Shown in pieces: positions 17,415 to 25,775 of a stretch of 64,000 nt of DNA. Within the stretch, counting starts at the first letter, position 1; every line of letters begins with the position of its first letter. The notes under the pieces were generated by a model. That model saw only the letters and a program-made list of their open reading frames with translations, had not been told where the DNA came from and did not search any database. The position numbers and the translations under genes are program-made. Source of the stretch: RH-AL1 sp965198485 (GTDB taxonomy: Bacteria > Pseudomonadota > Alphaproteobacteria > Rhizobiales > Beijerinckiaceae); NCBI GenBank assembly GCA_965198485.1, contig CBDAPQ010000005.1, forward strand, positions 1,054,001-1,118,000. Direction: 5' to 3'.

Positions 17415-17778
17415 GGATACGCCAAGTGATCGAGCGCGGATGCGCCCGCTTCTGGAAGAAGACAGGCATATCAGGCGGCCGCGCCGCTGGCGACCATCGA
17501 ACCTCCGATTTCGCCTTCACGCCAAGCTTGCCGGCGAGACGTTCCTCGACGAAGTCGAACGTCGGATAATGAAAGCGTCGGCAGGGTCGCAACCGCCGGG
17601 CCACCCACCGACGGTCGCGCGAGACCGCGCTGCACGTCGGTGCCCGCGCCGATGGCCAGCGCTGCCGGGAGCTTGCCCGAGCTGGCGACCATCGCCGCCA
17701 TCAGCTCAGCCACACGCTGAAAGGCCTCGAGGCGCGGTTCGGCACGCGGCGGCTCGACCGCACCAACGGCCCTTCCGG
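17415..17778 (-). pseudogene. Possible frameshifted ORF between pump and channel
   Basis: The 364-bp gap between the RND pump and the outer-membrane channel shows coding-like stretches on the minus strand in two frames: 'VAELMAAMVASSGKLPAALA' in one, then 'FHYPTFDFVEERLAGKLGVK' in another, with the shift near 17575. Together they could be a small broken gene, but neither half resembles a family I know. It could equally be non-coding GC-rich spacer. Recorded because the gap is unusual for this operon type. Confidence 0.25.
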
Positions 17779-20700
17779 TCAGGCCTCGACGACACCGTCG
17801 TGCGCCTTGTCCTGTGTCGGGTCGGGAGCGACGCCGGGTGGCGGGGGGGCTGTTTCGTCGCTTTTGAGGAAGATCATGCGCAGCGCCGGCGCGACGACGA
17901 GGAGCAGGATCGGCCCGATGGTCATGCCGCCGACGACGACGGCGGCGAGCGGCCTTTGGACCTGGCTGCCGATGCCGTGCGAGATCGCGGCCGGGAACAA
18001 ACCGACGCCTGCCGAGAGCACGGTCATCAACATCGGCCGCATGCGCTGCTCCGCGCCGTGGAACACGGCCTCGGCCACGGGCATGCCGGCACTTCTCAGT
18101 TCCCTGTAGTAGGTCAGGTTCAAGATGCCGTCCATGACCGCCACGCCGAGCAGCGAGATGAAGCCGATCGCGGCGGAGACGCTGAAGTCCAGCCCGAAGA
18201 CGTTCAACGCCAGGATGCCGCCGCCGACCGAGAACGGAATGCCGGCCATCGCCAGGAGGCTGTCGCGGAACGAGCTGAAGAGCGCGTAAAGCAGCAGGAG
18301 GATGAGGAGGAACGTGACGGGCACGATGATCGCGAGGCGCGCCTTGGCGTTCTGCAGGTCCTCGAACTCGCCGGCCCAGACGATGCGGTAGCCCGTGGGC
18401 AGCTTGATCGTCCTGGCGATCAGGGCTTGCGCCTCGGCCACCGTGCTGCCGAGGTCACGGCCGCGCACGCTGAACTTGATGGGGATGTAGCGCGCGCTGC
18501 GTTCGCGGTAGATGTAGGAGGCGCCGGTGTCCATCGTGATCGTCGCGAGTTCGCTCAGGGGCACGTAGGCGTTCGTGCCGTTGGGGTTCATGTAGGCGAC
18601 CTGGATCCTGCGGATCGCCTCGATGTCGTCGCGTTCCCCCGATCGCAGGCGCACGGCGAGGGCGAACTGGCGGTCGCCTTCCAGCACCGTCGTCGCGGTG
18701 GTCCCGCCGAGCGCGGCCTGGACGACCGTGTTCACGTCGCCCGCGTTGAGCCCGTAACGAGCGGTCCTCGCGCGGTCCACCTTGATGTTGAGGTTGGGCT
18801 GGCCCTCGACGCGGAAGATCCCGAGGTCGGCCACGCCGGCGACCTTGCCCATCTGGGCCATCACCTGGACGGCCAGGCCTTCCAGCGTCTTGAGGTTGGG
18901 CCCGACGATCTTGACCGAGTTCGCCCCCTTCACGCCCGAGAGCGATTCCTCGACGTTGTCCTGGATGTACTGCGAGAAGTTGAAGCCGATGCCGGGAAGC
19001 TCCTCTGCGAACTCCTTCTGCAGCCGCTCCGTCAGCACTTCCTTCGTCAGGCCCGGCGTCCACGCGTCGAGCGGCTTCAAGGGCGCGAACAGCTCGACGT
19101 TGGAGAAGGGCGAGGCGTCGCTGCCGTTGTCGGGCCGACCATGCTGGGACACGACCGTGATGATCTCGGGGTGGCGCCGAAGGATGGCGCGCATCTTCGC
19201 CGTCGCGGCCGTGCCGGCGTCGAGCGAGATGGTCGGCGGCATCGCCGCGCGGATCCAGTAGTTGCCCTCCTCCAGCGCCGGCAGGAACTCGCTGCCGAGG
19301 CGGGTCGCCATGACGCCGCAGAAGCCGAGAAACACGCCGCCAAGGAGCAGGGTCAACGTCAGGTTGGCCAGCGATAGGCGAAGCGTCGGCGTGTACACCG
19401 CACGGATCGCGCGCACGACGATCGTCTCGACCTCTTCCAGATGCGCGGGCAGGATCAGGGAGGCCAGCACCGGCGTGATGGTGAAGGTGGCAAACAGCGC
19501 GCCGGCGAGCGCGTAGGCGTAGGTGCGCGCCATCGGGCCGAAGATCTGGCCTTCCACGCCCTGCATCGTGAACAGGGGCAGGAAGGCGGTCACGGTGATC
19601 GTCGCGGTGAAGAAGATCGCCTTGTCGACCTGAAGCGCGCTGATCAGCACCAGGCGCAGCCGCGTGGTCCAGGCCGAAGCCACGCTCCGGCCCGGGATGG
19701 CCGCGGTCGGGTCCGGGCCCCACAGGCCCTCCCTCATCTGGCGCAGGAGCTGCTGCTTGGCCGGGTCGGGCGACTGGAAGATGCGGAAGATGTTCTCGAC
19801 GAGGATCACCGCCGAATCGACGATGATCCCGAAGTCGACCGCGCCGAGCGACAGAAGGTTGGCGTCCTCGCCCCGCAGCACCAGGACGATGATGGCGAAG
19901 AACAGCGCGAAAGGGATGTTGGCGCTGACGATGAGGGCGCTGCGCAGGTCGCCGAGGAAGACCCACTGGATGAAGAACACCAGAAGGCATCCGAACACCA
20001 GGTTGTGCAGGACGGTGTGGGTGGTGACGGCGACGAGCGAGCCGCGATCGTAATAGGTCACCACCTTCACCCCGGCCGGCAGCGTGCCGTCGCTGTTGAT
20101 CGTCTTCACCTCCGCCTCGACCAGCGGCAGCACGTCGTTGGTGTGCTGGGTTCGCCCCATCACCACGATGGCGGCGGCGATGTCGTCCTCGCTGTCACGG
20201 CCGGCGATGCCCAGGCGCGGAACGAAGCCGACGGAAACCTCGGCGACATCCTTGATCCGCACGGGGACGCCGCTCGTCTGGTTGAGGACGACGTTCTCGA
20301 TGTCCTCGACGTGGTAGCCCCGGGTCAGGTCGTCGTCGCCGCCGTCGTCGATCAGGCCGATGCCGCGGATGTTCACCGACTGCTGACCGATGGTGATCTC
20401 GCGACCGCCGACGTTGATGTTGGCGTTGCCGAGCGCGGTGATCATCTGGGGGATGGTGACGTTGTAGGCCTCCAGCTTGCGCAGGTCGACGTCGACGTCG
20501 AACTGCTTGGTCGTGCCGCCCCAGCTGTTGATCTGGACGACGCCCGGCACCGTCAGCAGCCTGCGGCTGACCACCCAATCCTGGACCGTGCGCAGGTTCG
20601 TCAGCCCGAAGTGCTTGGGCCCGACGATCTGGTAGCGGTAGATCTCGCCGACCAGGCTGGACTGCTGGATCTGCGGGACCTGGTTTCCCGGAAGGTTGAC

Positions 20701-21051
20701 GTTCTGCTGCAGGTTCAGCGCCGCCTGCGTGTAGGCGGGAAAGTAGTCGATGCCGTACTTGAAGGTGACGCGCACGAACGACAGGCCATAAAACGACGTC
20801 GAGCGGATGGTGTCGACGCCCGGCGTCGAGTACAGGCCCACCTCCATGGGGATCGTGTAGTACTTCTCCATCTCTTCGGCGGATTGGCCCGCCGCCTGCG
20901 CCGTGATCTCCAGGATCACGGGGGCGGGGTTGGGATAGGCCTCGATGTTGAGCTTGAAGAACGCCGCCGCACCCGCCGCGCAGAACACAAGCAAACCCAG
21001 CACCACGACGGCGCGCCGAGACAATCCAAAGGTGACCAGGGCCTTTATCAC
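17779..21051 (-). CDS. RND efflux pump, CusA/CzcA-like
   Basis: 1090 residues, GTG start. RND inner-membrane transporters export substrates using the proton gradient. The order is one N-terminal helix, a large periplasmic loop, six helices, a second loop and six helices. Key evidence is the helix-4 motif 'DFGIIVDSAVILVENIF', the HME-branch version (heavy-metal efflux) with its acidic residues. Also seen: 'RSTSFYGLSFVRVTFKYGID', 'GVVQINSWGGTTKQFDVDVD', 'LGSEFLPALEEGNYWIRAAM' and 'VKIVGPNLKTLEGLA'. CusA-type methionine pairs were not identified, so the substrate (metal ion or organic) stays open. It sits between the adaptor gene upstream and the outer-membrane channel gene downstream. Confidence 0.9.
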   Translation of the reverse strand: MIKALVTFGLSRRAVVVLGLLVFCAAGAAAFFKLNIEAYPNPAPVILEITAQAAGQSAEEMEKYYTIPMEVGLYSTPGVDTIRSTSFYGLSFVRVTFKYGIDYFPAYTQAALNLQQNVNLPGNQVPQIQQSSLVGEIYRYQIVGPKHFGLTNLRTVQDWVVSRRLLTVPGVVQINSWGGTTKQFDVDVDLRKLEAYNVTIPQMITALGNANINVGGREITIGQQSVNIRGIGLIDDGGDDDLTRGYHVEDIENVVLNQTSGVPVRIKDVAEVSVGFVPRLGIAGRDSEDDIAAAIVVMGRTQHTNDVLPLVEAEVKTINSDGTLPAGVKVVTYYDRGSLVAVTTHTVLHNLVFGCLLVFFIQWVFLGDLRSALIVSANIPFALFFAIIVLVLRGEDANLLSLGAVDFGIIVDSAVILVENIFRIFQSPDPAKQQLLRQMREGLWGPDPTAAIPGRSVASAWTTRLRLVLISALQVDKAIFFTATITVTAFLPLFTMQGVEGQIFGPMARTYAYALAGALFATFTITPVLASLILPAHLEEVETIVVRAIRAVYTPTLRLSLANLTLTLLLGGVFLGFCGVMATRLGSEFLPALEEGNYWIRAAMPPTISLDAGTAATAKMRAILRRHPEIITVVSQHGRPDNGSDASPFSNVELFAPLKPLDAWTPGLTKEVLTERLQKEFAEELPGIGFNFSQYIQDNVEESLSGVKGANSVKIVGPNLKTLEGLAVQVMAQMGKVAGVADLGIFRVEGQPNLNIKVDRARTARYGLNAGDVNTVVQAALGGTTATTVLEGDRQFALAVRLRSGERDDIEAIRRIQVAYMNPNGTNAYVPLSELATITMDTGASYIYRERSARYIPIKFSVRGRDLGSTVAEAQALIARTIKLPTGYRIVWAGEFEDLQNAKARLAIIVPVTFLLILLLLYALFSSFRDSLLAMAGIPFSVGGGILALNVFGLDFSVSAAIGFISLLGVAVMDGILNLTYYRELRSAGMPVAEAVFHGAEQRMRPMLMTVLSAGVGLFPAAISHGIGSQVQRPLAAVVVGGMTIGPILLLVVAPALRMIFLKSDETAPPPPGVAPDPTQDKAHDGVVEA

Positions 21052-21145
21052 GATCTCTGGCTAGGCCTCAGACCTCGAAGTGCTGTCCGCGTCGCTCTGA
21101 TGGCGGTGTTTCTCAGACACCGCGCCCTTGTTCAAGTCCGTAGCC

Positions 21146-22327
21146 TCATTTGGAGGATTCTGCATCGAGAACGTTGCTTACGAAAACGGCACCATCGGTG
21201 ACCACCTGCTCGCCCGCGCGAAGACCGGCGAGAACCTCGTCGTAGCCGTTCTGTTGAAGGCCGATCCGCAACTCGCGTCGCGTGAAATGCCGCCGATCCT
21301 GCGTCACCCAGGCTGTCATCGTGCCGTCTCCCTCGCGCACGACGCCGCTGAGGGGGATGGCGATCGAATCGTGGGGCATGCCAGTCTGGATGGTCGCTGT
21401 CGCAAACATGCCGGGCAAGATCATGCTGTCAGGATCATCGATGACGGCACGCGCCAAGAGGCGCCGGGTTACCGCGTCAAGGCTCGCACCGAGAGCCGAA
21501 ATGCGCCCATGGAAGACCCCCGGCAGGCCGTTGATATGGGCCTCTACCGCTTGTCCTACGTGGACAGCATGAACGTCGGTCTCGCTGACGCTCGCGTTCA
21601 GCCATTGGACCTTGGTATCGGCGACGGTGTAGGGGGCTGGTGCGTTGCCGGGCTGGATGAAGAGGCCGGGGCTGGCGTTGCGCGCGGTGATGACGCCGTC
21701 GATGGGGCTTTTGACGGCGAGGGTCGCGTCGGCCTTGCGGTCGTGGACGATGCGATCGATGTCGGCGTCTTCTTTCCCATAGATGTGCAAAGCCTGGTAC
21801 GCGGCCTGGAAGTTTCCATCCGCCGTCTGCTGGTCGGAAATGGCCTGATCGAGGTCCTTCTGCGCGCCGCCTCCCGCGGGCACCAATCGTTTGGCACGTG
21901 CCAAGGCGCTCTTCGTCAATTCGCTGACGCCAGCGGCTTGGATGAGCGTCGCCTCGGCCTGCAGCAGGTCGGCGCTATCGACGGTGAAAAGGACCTTGCC
22001 TTTCTTCACCGGATCCCCGAGCTGCCCGAACAGGGCGATGATCCGGCCCTGAAAGGGCGTGAAGACCTGAAGCTGAAGGTCCTGATCGAAGTCGAGGATG
22101 CCGACGGTAGAACTCTCCACCTTGAACCTGTGGGTACCCGCCACCTCGATCCGTATCAGGCGGAGCTGAGACTTCGATAGTTCGACGGTTGTTCCCGCCG
22201 AGACCTCGCTCGACGAGACCAAGCTCGACTTGTTGGAATCGCTGCCCGGCTCCGGGCCGATCCCCTGGTCGCCGAGGGTCGGGGCGACATTCGAGACGAC
22301 CGACGTGAAGACTAGCACGGCCAGCAC
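21146..22327 (-). CDS. RND efflux periplasmic adaptor (HlyD/CusB type)
   Basis: 393 residues from GTG at 22327, preceded by GGAGGAGGA at 8 bases and giving a clean signal peptide 'LAVLVFTSVVSNVAPTLG'. The open frame extends further upstream to 22504, but that part is basic, low-complexity and has no ribosome-binding site. Adaptor features: 'FTPFQGRIIALFGQLGDPVKKG' (lipoyl-like half-motif), the coiled-coil hairpin ('AEATLIQAAGVSELTKSALA'), 'LAVKSPIDGVITARNASPGL' (second lipoyl half) and the beta-barrel 'PGMFATATI'. It links the pump to the outer-membrane channel. First large gene of the efflux operon. Confidence 0.87.
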   Translation of the reverse strand: MLAVLVFTSVVSNVAPTLGDQGIGPEPGSDSNKSSLVSSSEVSAGTTVELSKSQLRLIRIEVAGTHRFKVESSTVGILDFDQDLQLQVFTPFQGRIIALFGQLGDPVKKGKVLFTVDSADLLQAEATLIQAAGVSELTKSALARAKRLVPAGGGAQKDLDQAISDQQTADGNFQAAYQALHIYGKEDADIDRIVHDRKADATLAVKSPIDGVITARNASPGLFIQPGNAPAPYTVADTKVQWLNASVSETDVHAVHVGQAVEAHINGLPGVFHGRISALGASLDAVTRRLLARAVIDDPDSMILPGMFATATIQTGMPHDSIAIPLSGVVREGDGTMTAWVTQDRRHFTRRELRIGLQQNGYDEVLAGLRAGEQVVTDGAVFVSNVLDAESSK

Positions 22328-22566
22328 GGACGGCTTCCTCCTCCGCGCCGTCGAACGATCAGCTGCGCGCCTTCTTCGGCAACCCTGGGAATCCGGAGGA
22401 CACCGGGCAGCAAGGGGCGAATCGCTTGCGGAGCGGGTCAGACGACGTCCTTTAGAGCCTAACAATTTCGGACCTGTAAAATCCGCGGTTTCGAAATCCG
22501 ACACAAAGACTTGGACGAAGTGAAATCAGCATTGCTCTACGTCTCATTACCAGGCAGCGCGGACGA

Positions 22567-22833
22567 CTATTTCCCACCCTTGGCTGAGGGTGTATTTCCC
22601 TCGAACTGGGAATCATCTTGTCGTGCTCCCGAGCCGGCGCCTTTTGGTTGCCCCTCGATGGCTGGTGTCTTCTCAGGTCCGATCGTCCTCGCTTTTGGAC
22701 CGGCGTTCCCTTCTCGCGCCGACGTGACGCCGACCGCTTTGGGCGTTCGCTCCACCGCACCCTGGGCCAAAGCAGGTACACTGCAAACGATTCCGGTTAT
22801 CGCAGCGACAGATAAGAGCAGTCTTCGTCCCAC
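22567..22833 (-). CDS. Small exported protein upstream of efflux operon
   Basis: 88 residues from a GTG with GGAGGG at 6 bases spacing; an ATG eight codons upstream lacks such a site. The N-terminus 'GRRLLLSVAAITGIVCSVPALAQ' without its first residues is a clear Sec signal peptide with cleavage after ALA. The mature part is Gly/Lys/Pro-rich, probably disordered ('GPKARTIGPEKTPAIEGQPK'). I do not recognise it. It precedes the RND adaptor on the same strand by about 240 bp from the chosen starts and may belong to the same operon. Confidence 0.5.
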   Translation of the reverse strand: MGRRLLLSVAAITGIVCSVPALAQGAVERTPKAVGVTSAREGNAGPKARTIGPEKTPAIEGQPKGAGSGARQDDSQFEGNTPSAKGGK

Positions 22834-22898
22834 TGACTTCCCTCCGGATGGCAACATGACAGTAGCATACCACCTCCCGATCAAAGGATGCGTGATGC

Positions 22899-24983
22899 TC
22901 AGATCGCGACGTGTAACCTCGCGGAGAAGACCGAGACAGGTCCGCGTGCTGTGTTGAAGGCGGGGTTTGCGACGAATTGATAGTCGAACGTCAGGGCGGT
23001 GGCGTCGTTGATGCCGATCGAATAATAGGTCTCGACGATGTTTTCCGGCGCGTAGCTCAAGGCGCCGTCGCCGACGTTGACGCCGAGGCCGCCGATGCTC
23101 AGGTATTTCTGGTAGCTGCCGGACAGACCATTGGCGGCGTAAGCCAGCCCGACCTTGTCCAGAGGACGCCCCCACGCCGTCCCCTTTAGCACGGCACCGA
23201 TCGAGAAGCTCGAGGTGATGTCGGTGTAGAGGATCTCCGACTGGCCGTTCCACCAGGCTGCCCGGGCAAACAAACCGAGGTCCTTGGTCGCGGCCAGCTC
23301 GACGTTGCCGACGAACCCGTACTGCGATCGCGTCTGGCGCGTCGCCGCGAGGTCCGGCGTCCCGCCATCGGTCAGAGGATTGATCAGGGAGGGAGTGTTT
23401 AGGGTTTGCGAGAAGCTGCCGGCGTTGAACTGGTTCTCGAAGGCCAGGAAGCGGATGATCCCGTCCTTGCCAAACAGCGTGTAATTATGCTGCGCCTCGA
23501 CGATCGTCTGCCCGCGCCGGCCGATCCTGGTATCGAAGTTCTCGCCGTTGGACACATCCGGCACCAGGAAATATCCGGCGCGTACCGCCCATTCCTTCTG
23601 GTTCAGCTCGAGCACCGTGCCGTAGGTATATCCCTGCTGATCGGCCGAATAGTCGAACGCGCCGGCGTCGACCAGGGCCCAGTTCATGAAGCTCGTGCGT
23701 CCATCGTGGGAATAGGTGTTGTTGTCGAAGAAGTCACCGACCGCGACCTTGCCGAAGGTGAAGGTCAGCCGAGAGATGTCTTCCTTCTCGGCCACTTGGT
23801 TGGGGCCATCCGGAAGGTCTTCCTGTTCGCCGCCCAGTCCGAAGACGTGACGAAGGAACAGGCGTGCCGTGTTGTAATGGGGAAAATCGTAGCCGGCCTT
23901 CTGCGCTTCGATGTTCGTGAATCCGGCGAGGCCGTGCGTGTTGGAAAGACCGAAGCCTTGGAACGGTTCGGGGTCGTAATAGAATTCGGTGCCCTCGTAA
24001 GGGTCCTTGAAGCCGAAGAAGCCTGTAACGCTGAAGGTGTCGCGCACTTCGCCGTATTGATTGAGACTGTTCGTTCCGGAATAGGCAGCGGGAAACGCCG
24101 CATCGCCCTGAGCGATGATGGTCGTCTGCGCATGGATGCTCGCTAGGTCGCGAACGTATTGCGGCAGAACACCGCCTGTCGTCCCCGACGCGACGGGATT
24201 GTTGTTGAAATGATAGTTCAGTCCGAGCCGTACTGTCTGAAATCTGAGATCGGAATTATAGGTCTCGCCGGCAGCAGGCAGGTAGGCGTTGGCGCGATTG
24301 AAATCGAAGAAGGCATATTCGAGCTTGGCGCTCAGGTTCCCTGTCAGCATGACTTCGACGCCCGCGCCCACCGTATAGCCTGGCCGCCAGAAATAGACGT
24401 TGTCGTCGACATCGCCACCAGTGTCGGTGCTGTTTAAGCGGTCTCGATCGTAGGCGAAACCCCCCGTGGCGTACACGAGCCAATTTCCGGCGGTGTAGCC
24501 GACGCGACCGCGAAGGGACCCGTAGATCTGGACGTTGTCATTGATGACCGATGGTCCGAGGGCTGCAATGTTTTGCTGCAGGTTGCTACGCAGGATCGCG
24601 GGGAAGGAGAAGTCGGCCTCGACGCCGAGCAGGAGACCGGAGGCGGTCACGTGATTGTAGCCGGCTTGGAACCCACCCTGGCCGGGTCCGAACTCATGCG
24701 CGCCGTCGATGTGTTCCTCGCCGACCACGCTCGTGCGTCCCGATGGCATGCCCGGCAGATCAGTGGAGAAGGCGGAGCTTCCGGCAAAAAGGGGGCCGAT
24801 GTTCGCGCCGGCGTAGACGCCCTCGAACGGGTTCCTCGCGATCGTCGGCAGCTTTGGCGGTGCCAAATCGGCCGCGTGAGCAGTAAAGCATTGCGCTGCT
24901 AGACTTGCGAAAAGAACGGGTATTGCAGTGTTACCCGCGACGAAAGATCGTCGACGTCGCACCAGCAGAATTGCACGTGTCAT
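22899..24983 (-). CDS. Omp25-like / OprB fusion porin
   Basis: 694 residues; ATG preceded by AGGAA. After a signal peptide ending 'FTAHAADLAPP', residues about 50-275 form an Omp25/RopB-type eight-stranded barrel ('FEGVYAGANIGPLFAG', 'GGFQAGYNHVTASGLLLGVE', 'YGSLRGRVGYTAGNWLVYAT', 'VGAGVEVMLTGNLSAKLEYA', 'FQTVRLGLNYHF'). Residues about 290-694 are an OprB carbohydrate-selective porin ('DPYEGTEFYYDPEPFQGFGL', 'RLFLRHVFGLGGEQ', 'RLTFTFGKVAVGDFFDNNTY', 'ETYYSIGINDATALTFDYQF'). Similar two-domain porins are known in Hyphomicrobiales. Expected role: outer-membrane uptake of sugars or other small solutes. Transcribed as its own unit. Confidence 0.88.
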   Translation of the reverse strand: MTRAILLVRRRRSFVAGNTAIPVLFASLAAQCFTAHAADLAPPKLPTIARNPFEGVYAGANIGPLFAGSSAFSTDLPGMPSGRTSVVGEEHIDGAHEFGPGQGGFQAGYNHVTASGLLLGVEADFSFPAILRSNLQQNIAALGPSVINDNVQIYGSLRGRVGYTAGNWLVYATGGFAYDRDRLNSTDTGGDVDDNVYFWRPGYTVGAGVEVMLTGNLSAKLEYAFFDFNRANAYLPAAGETYNSDLRFQTVRLGLNYHFNNNPVASGTTGGVLPQYVRDLASIHAQTTIIAQGDAAFPAAYSGTNSLNQYGEVRDTFSVTGFFGFKDPYEGTEFYYDPEPFQGFGLSNTHGLAGFTNIEAQKAGYDFPHYNTARLFLRHVFGLGGEQEDLPDGPNQVAEKEDISRLTFTFGKVAVGDFFDNNTYSHDGRTSFMNWALVDAGAFDYSADQQGYTYGTVLELNQKEWAVRAGYFLVPDVSNGENFDTRIGRRGQTIVEAQHNYTLFGKDGIIRFLAFENQFNAGSFSQTLNTPSLINPLTDGGTPDLAATRQTRSQYGFVGNVELAATKDLGLFARAAWWNGQSEILYTDITSSFSIGAVLKGTAWGRPLDKVGLAYAANGLSGSYQKYLSIGGLGVNVGDGALSYAPENIVETYYSIGINDATALTFDYQFVANPAFNTARGPVSVFSARLHVAI

Positions 24984-25775
24984 TTCCTAGCCCCCGTCTT
25001 CAAGTATCTCCGCCCCCGCGAAGAAGTTTGCAGTTGTAAGACCCATTGGCCTAAAACGCTTGGCCTGTCGATCCTTTGCCGTAGCAGTTTTAAATCGATA
25101 CAAGCTACGGCTTGCACGGCCGAGCGCAGCCGCCCGCGACAGTGACGAGCGTCACTTCGATCTATGTTTGATGATCATGGAGTTATGGCGCGTCGCGGGC
25201 CAACTCTGTTGTTTACCGCGCGATGTGCCACCGAAGGTGCCCGGCACCTACAACAATGATCGAGAGATAACCCCCGTTGACCCCCGATCGTATGCTGCTT
25301 GCATCAAAACGCACCGACCGTTCTTGGTCAATGAGCGCAGCCGGGCGAAACGAAACGATCTCAGAAGCCCACATCATTTCGACACGTTATGTTGTACGGG
25401 CGCATAAGGTAGGTGGACACGGTATGCGGCGCGCAAGTCGTGGAAGTTCAGGGTGACGCGATCCTTCGACCAGGTCGGCATGCGAACTGCCGCAGCACGT
25501 CGAAGTCGAAGTCGGCGGCGTCCTCCAGGCCGTCGAGCACGCGCCGAACCTCCCAACCGACGTCCGAGCAAGTCGAGTGGCGGTTGCTCGATCAGCATCG
25601 CGCGCACGGTCCCGTGCGTGTCGGGGCGCAGGGTTACGCTTCGCCCGCCTGTGGCGTTGTGGCAGCGCCTCGGCCGGTCGTCGGTGGTGAAGTAGGCGAT
25701 CGCCATGTGCAACCGGCCGGGCATCGGTGGGCCGTGGGGTCATCGATGGTCCGTGGCCCGAAGGCTCGGCCACGC
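24984..25775. other. Gene-poor stretch with coding-like remnant
   Basis: About 790 bp without a convincing gene. The part next to the porin start (24984-25380) is AT-richer and should hold its promoter. On the minus strand, 25387-25640 contains coding-like pieces in different frames, 'DGLEDAADFDFDVLRQF' and 'RVTLNFHDLRAAYRVHLPYA', separated by a frameshift, and upstream 'MLIEQPPLDLLGRRLGG'. This looks like a decayed gene of roughly 110 codons, but the family is unknown to me. Confidence 0.3.

Noticed and set aside
25060..25407. A 115-codon plus-strand frame before the E1/KAS III gene
   Set aside because: Composition and lack of ribosome-binding site or domain suggest chance.
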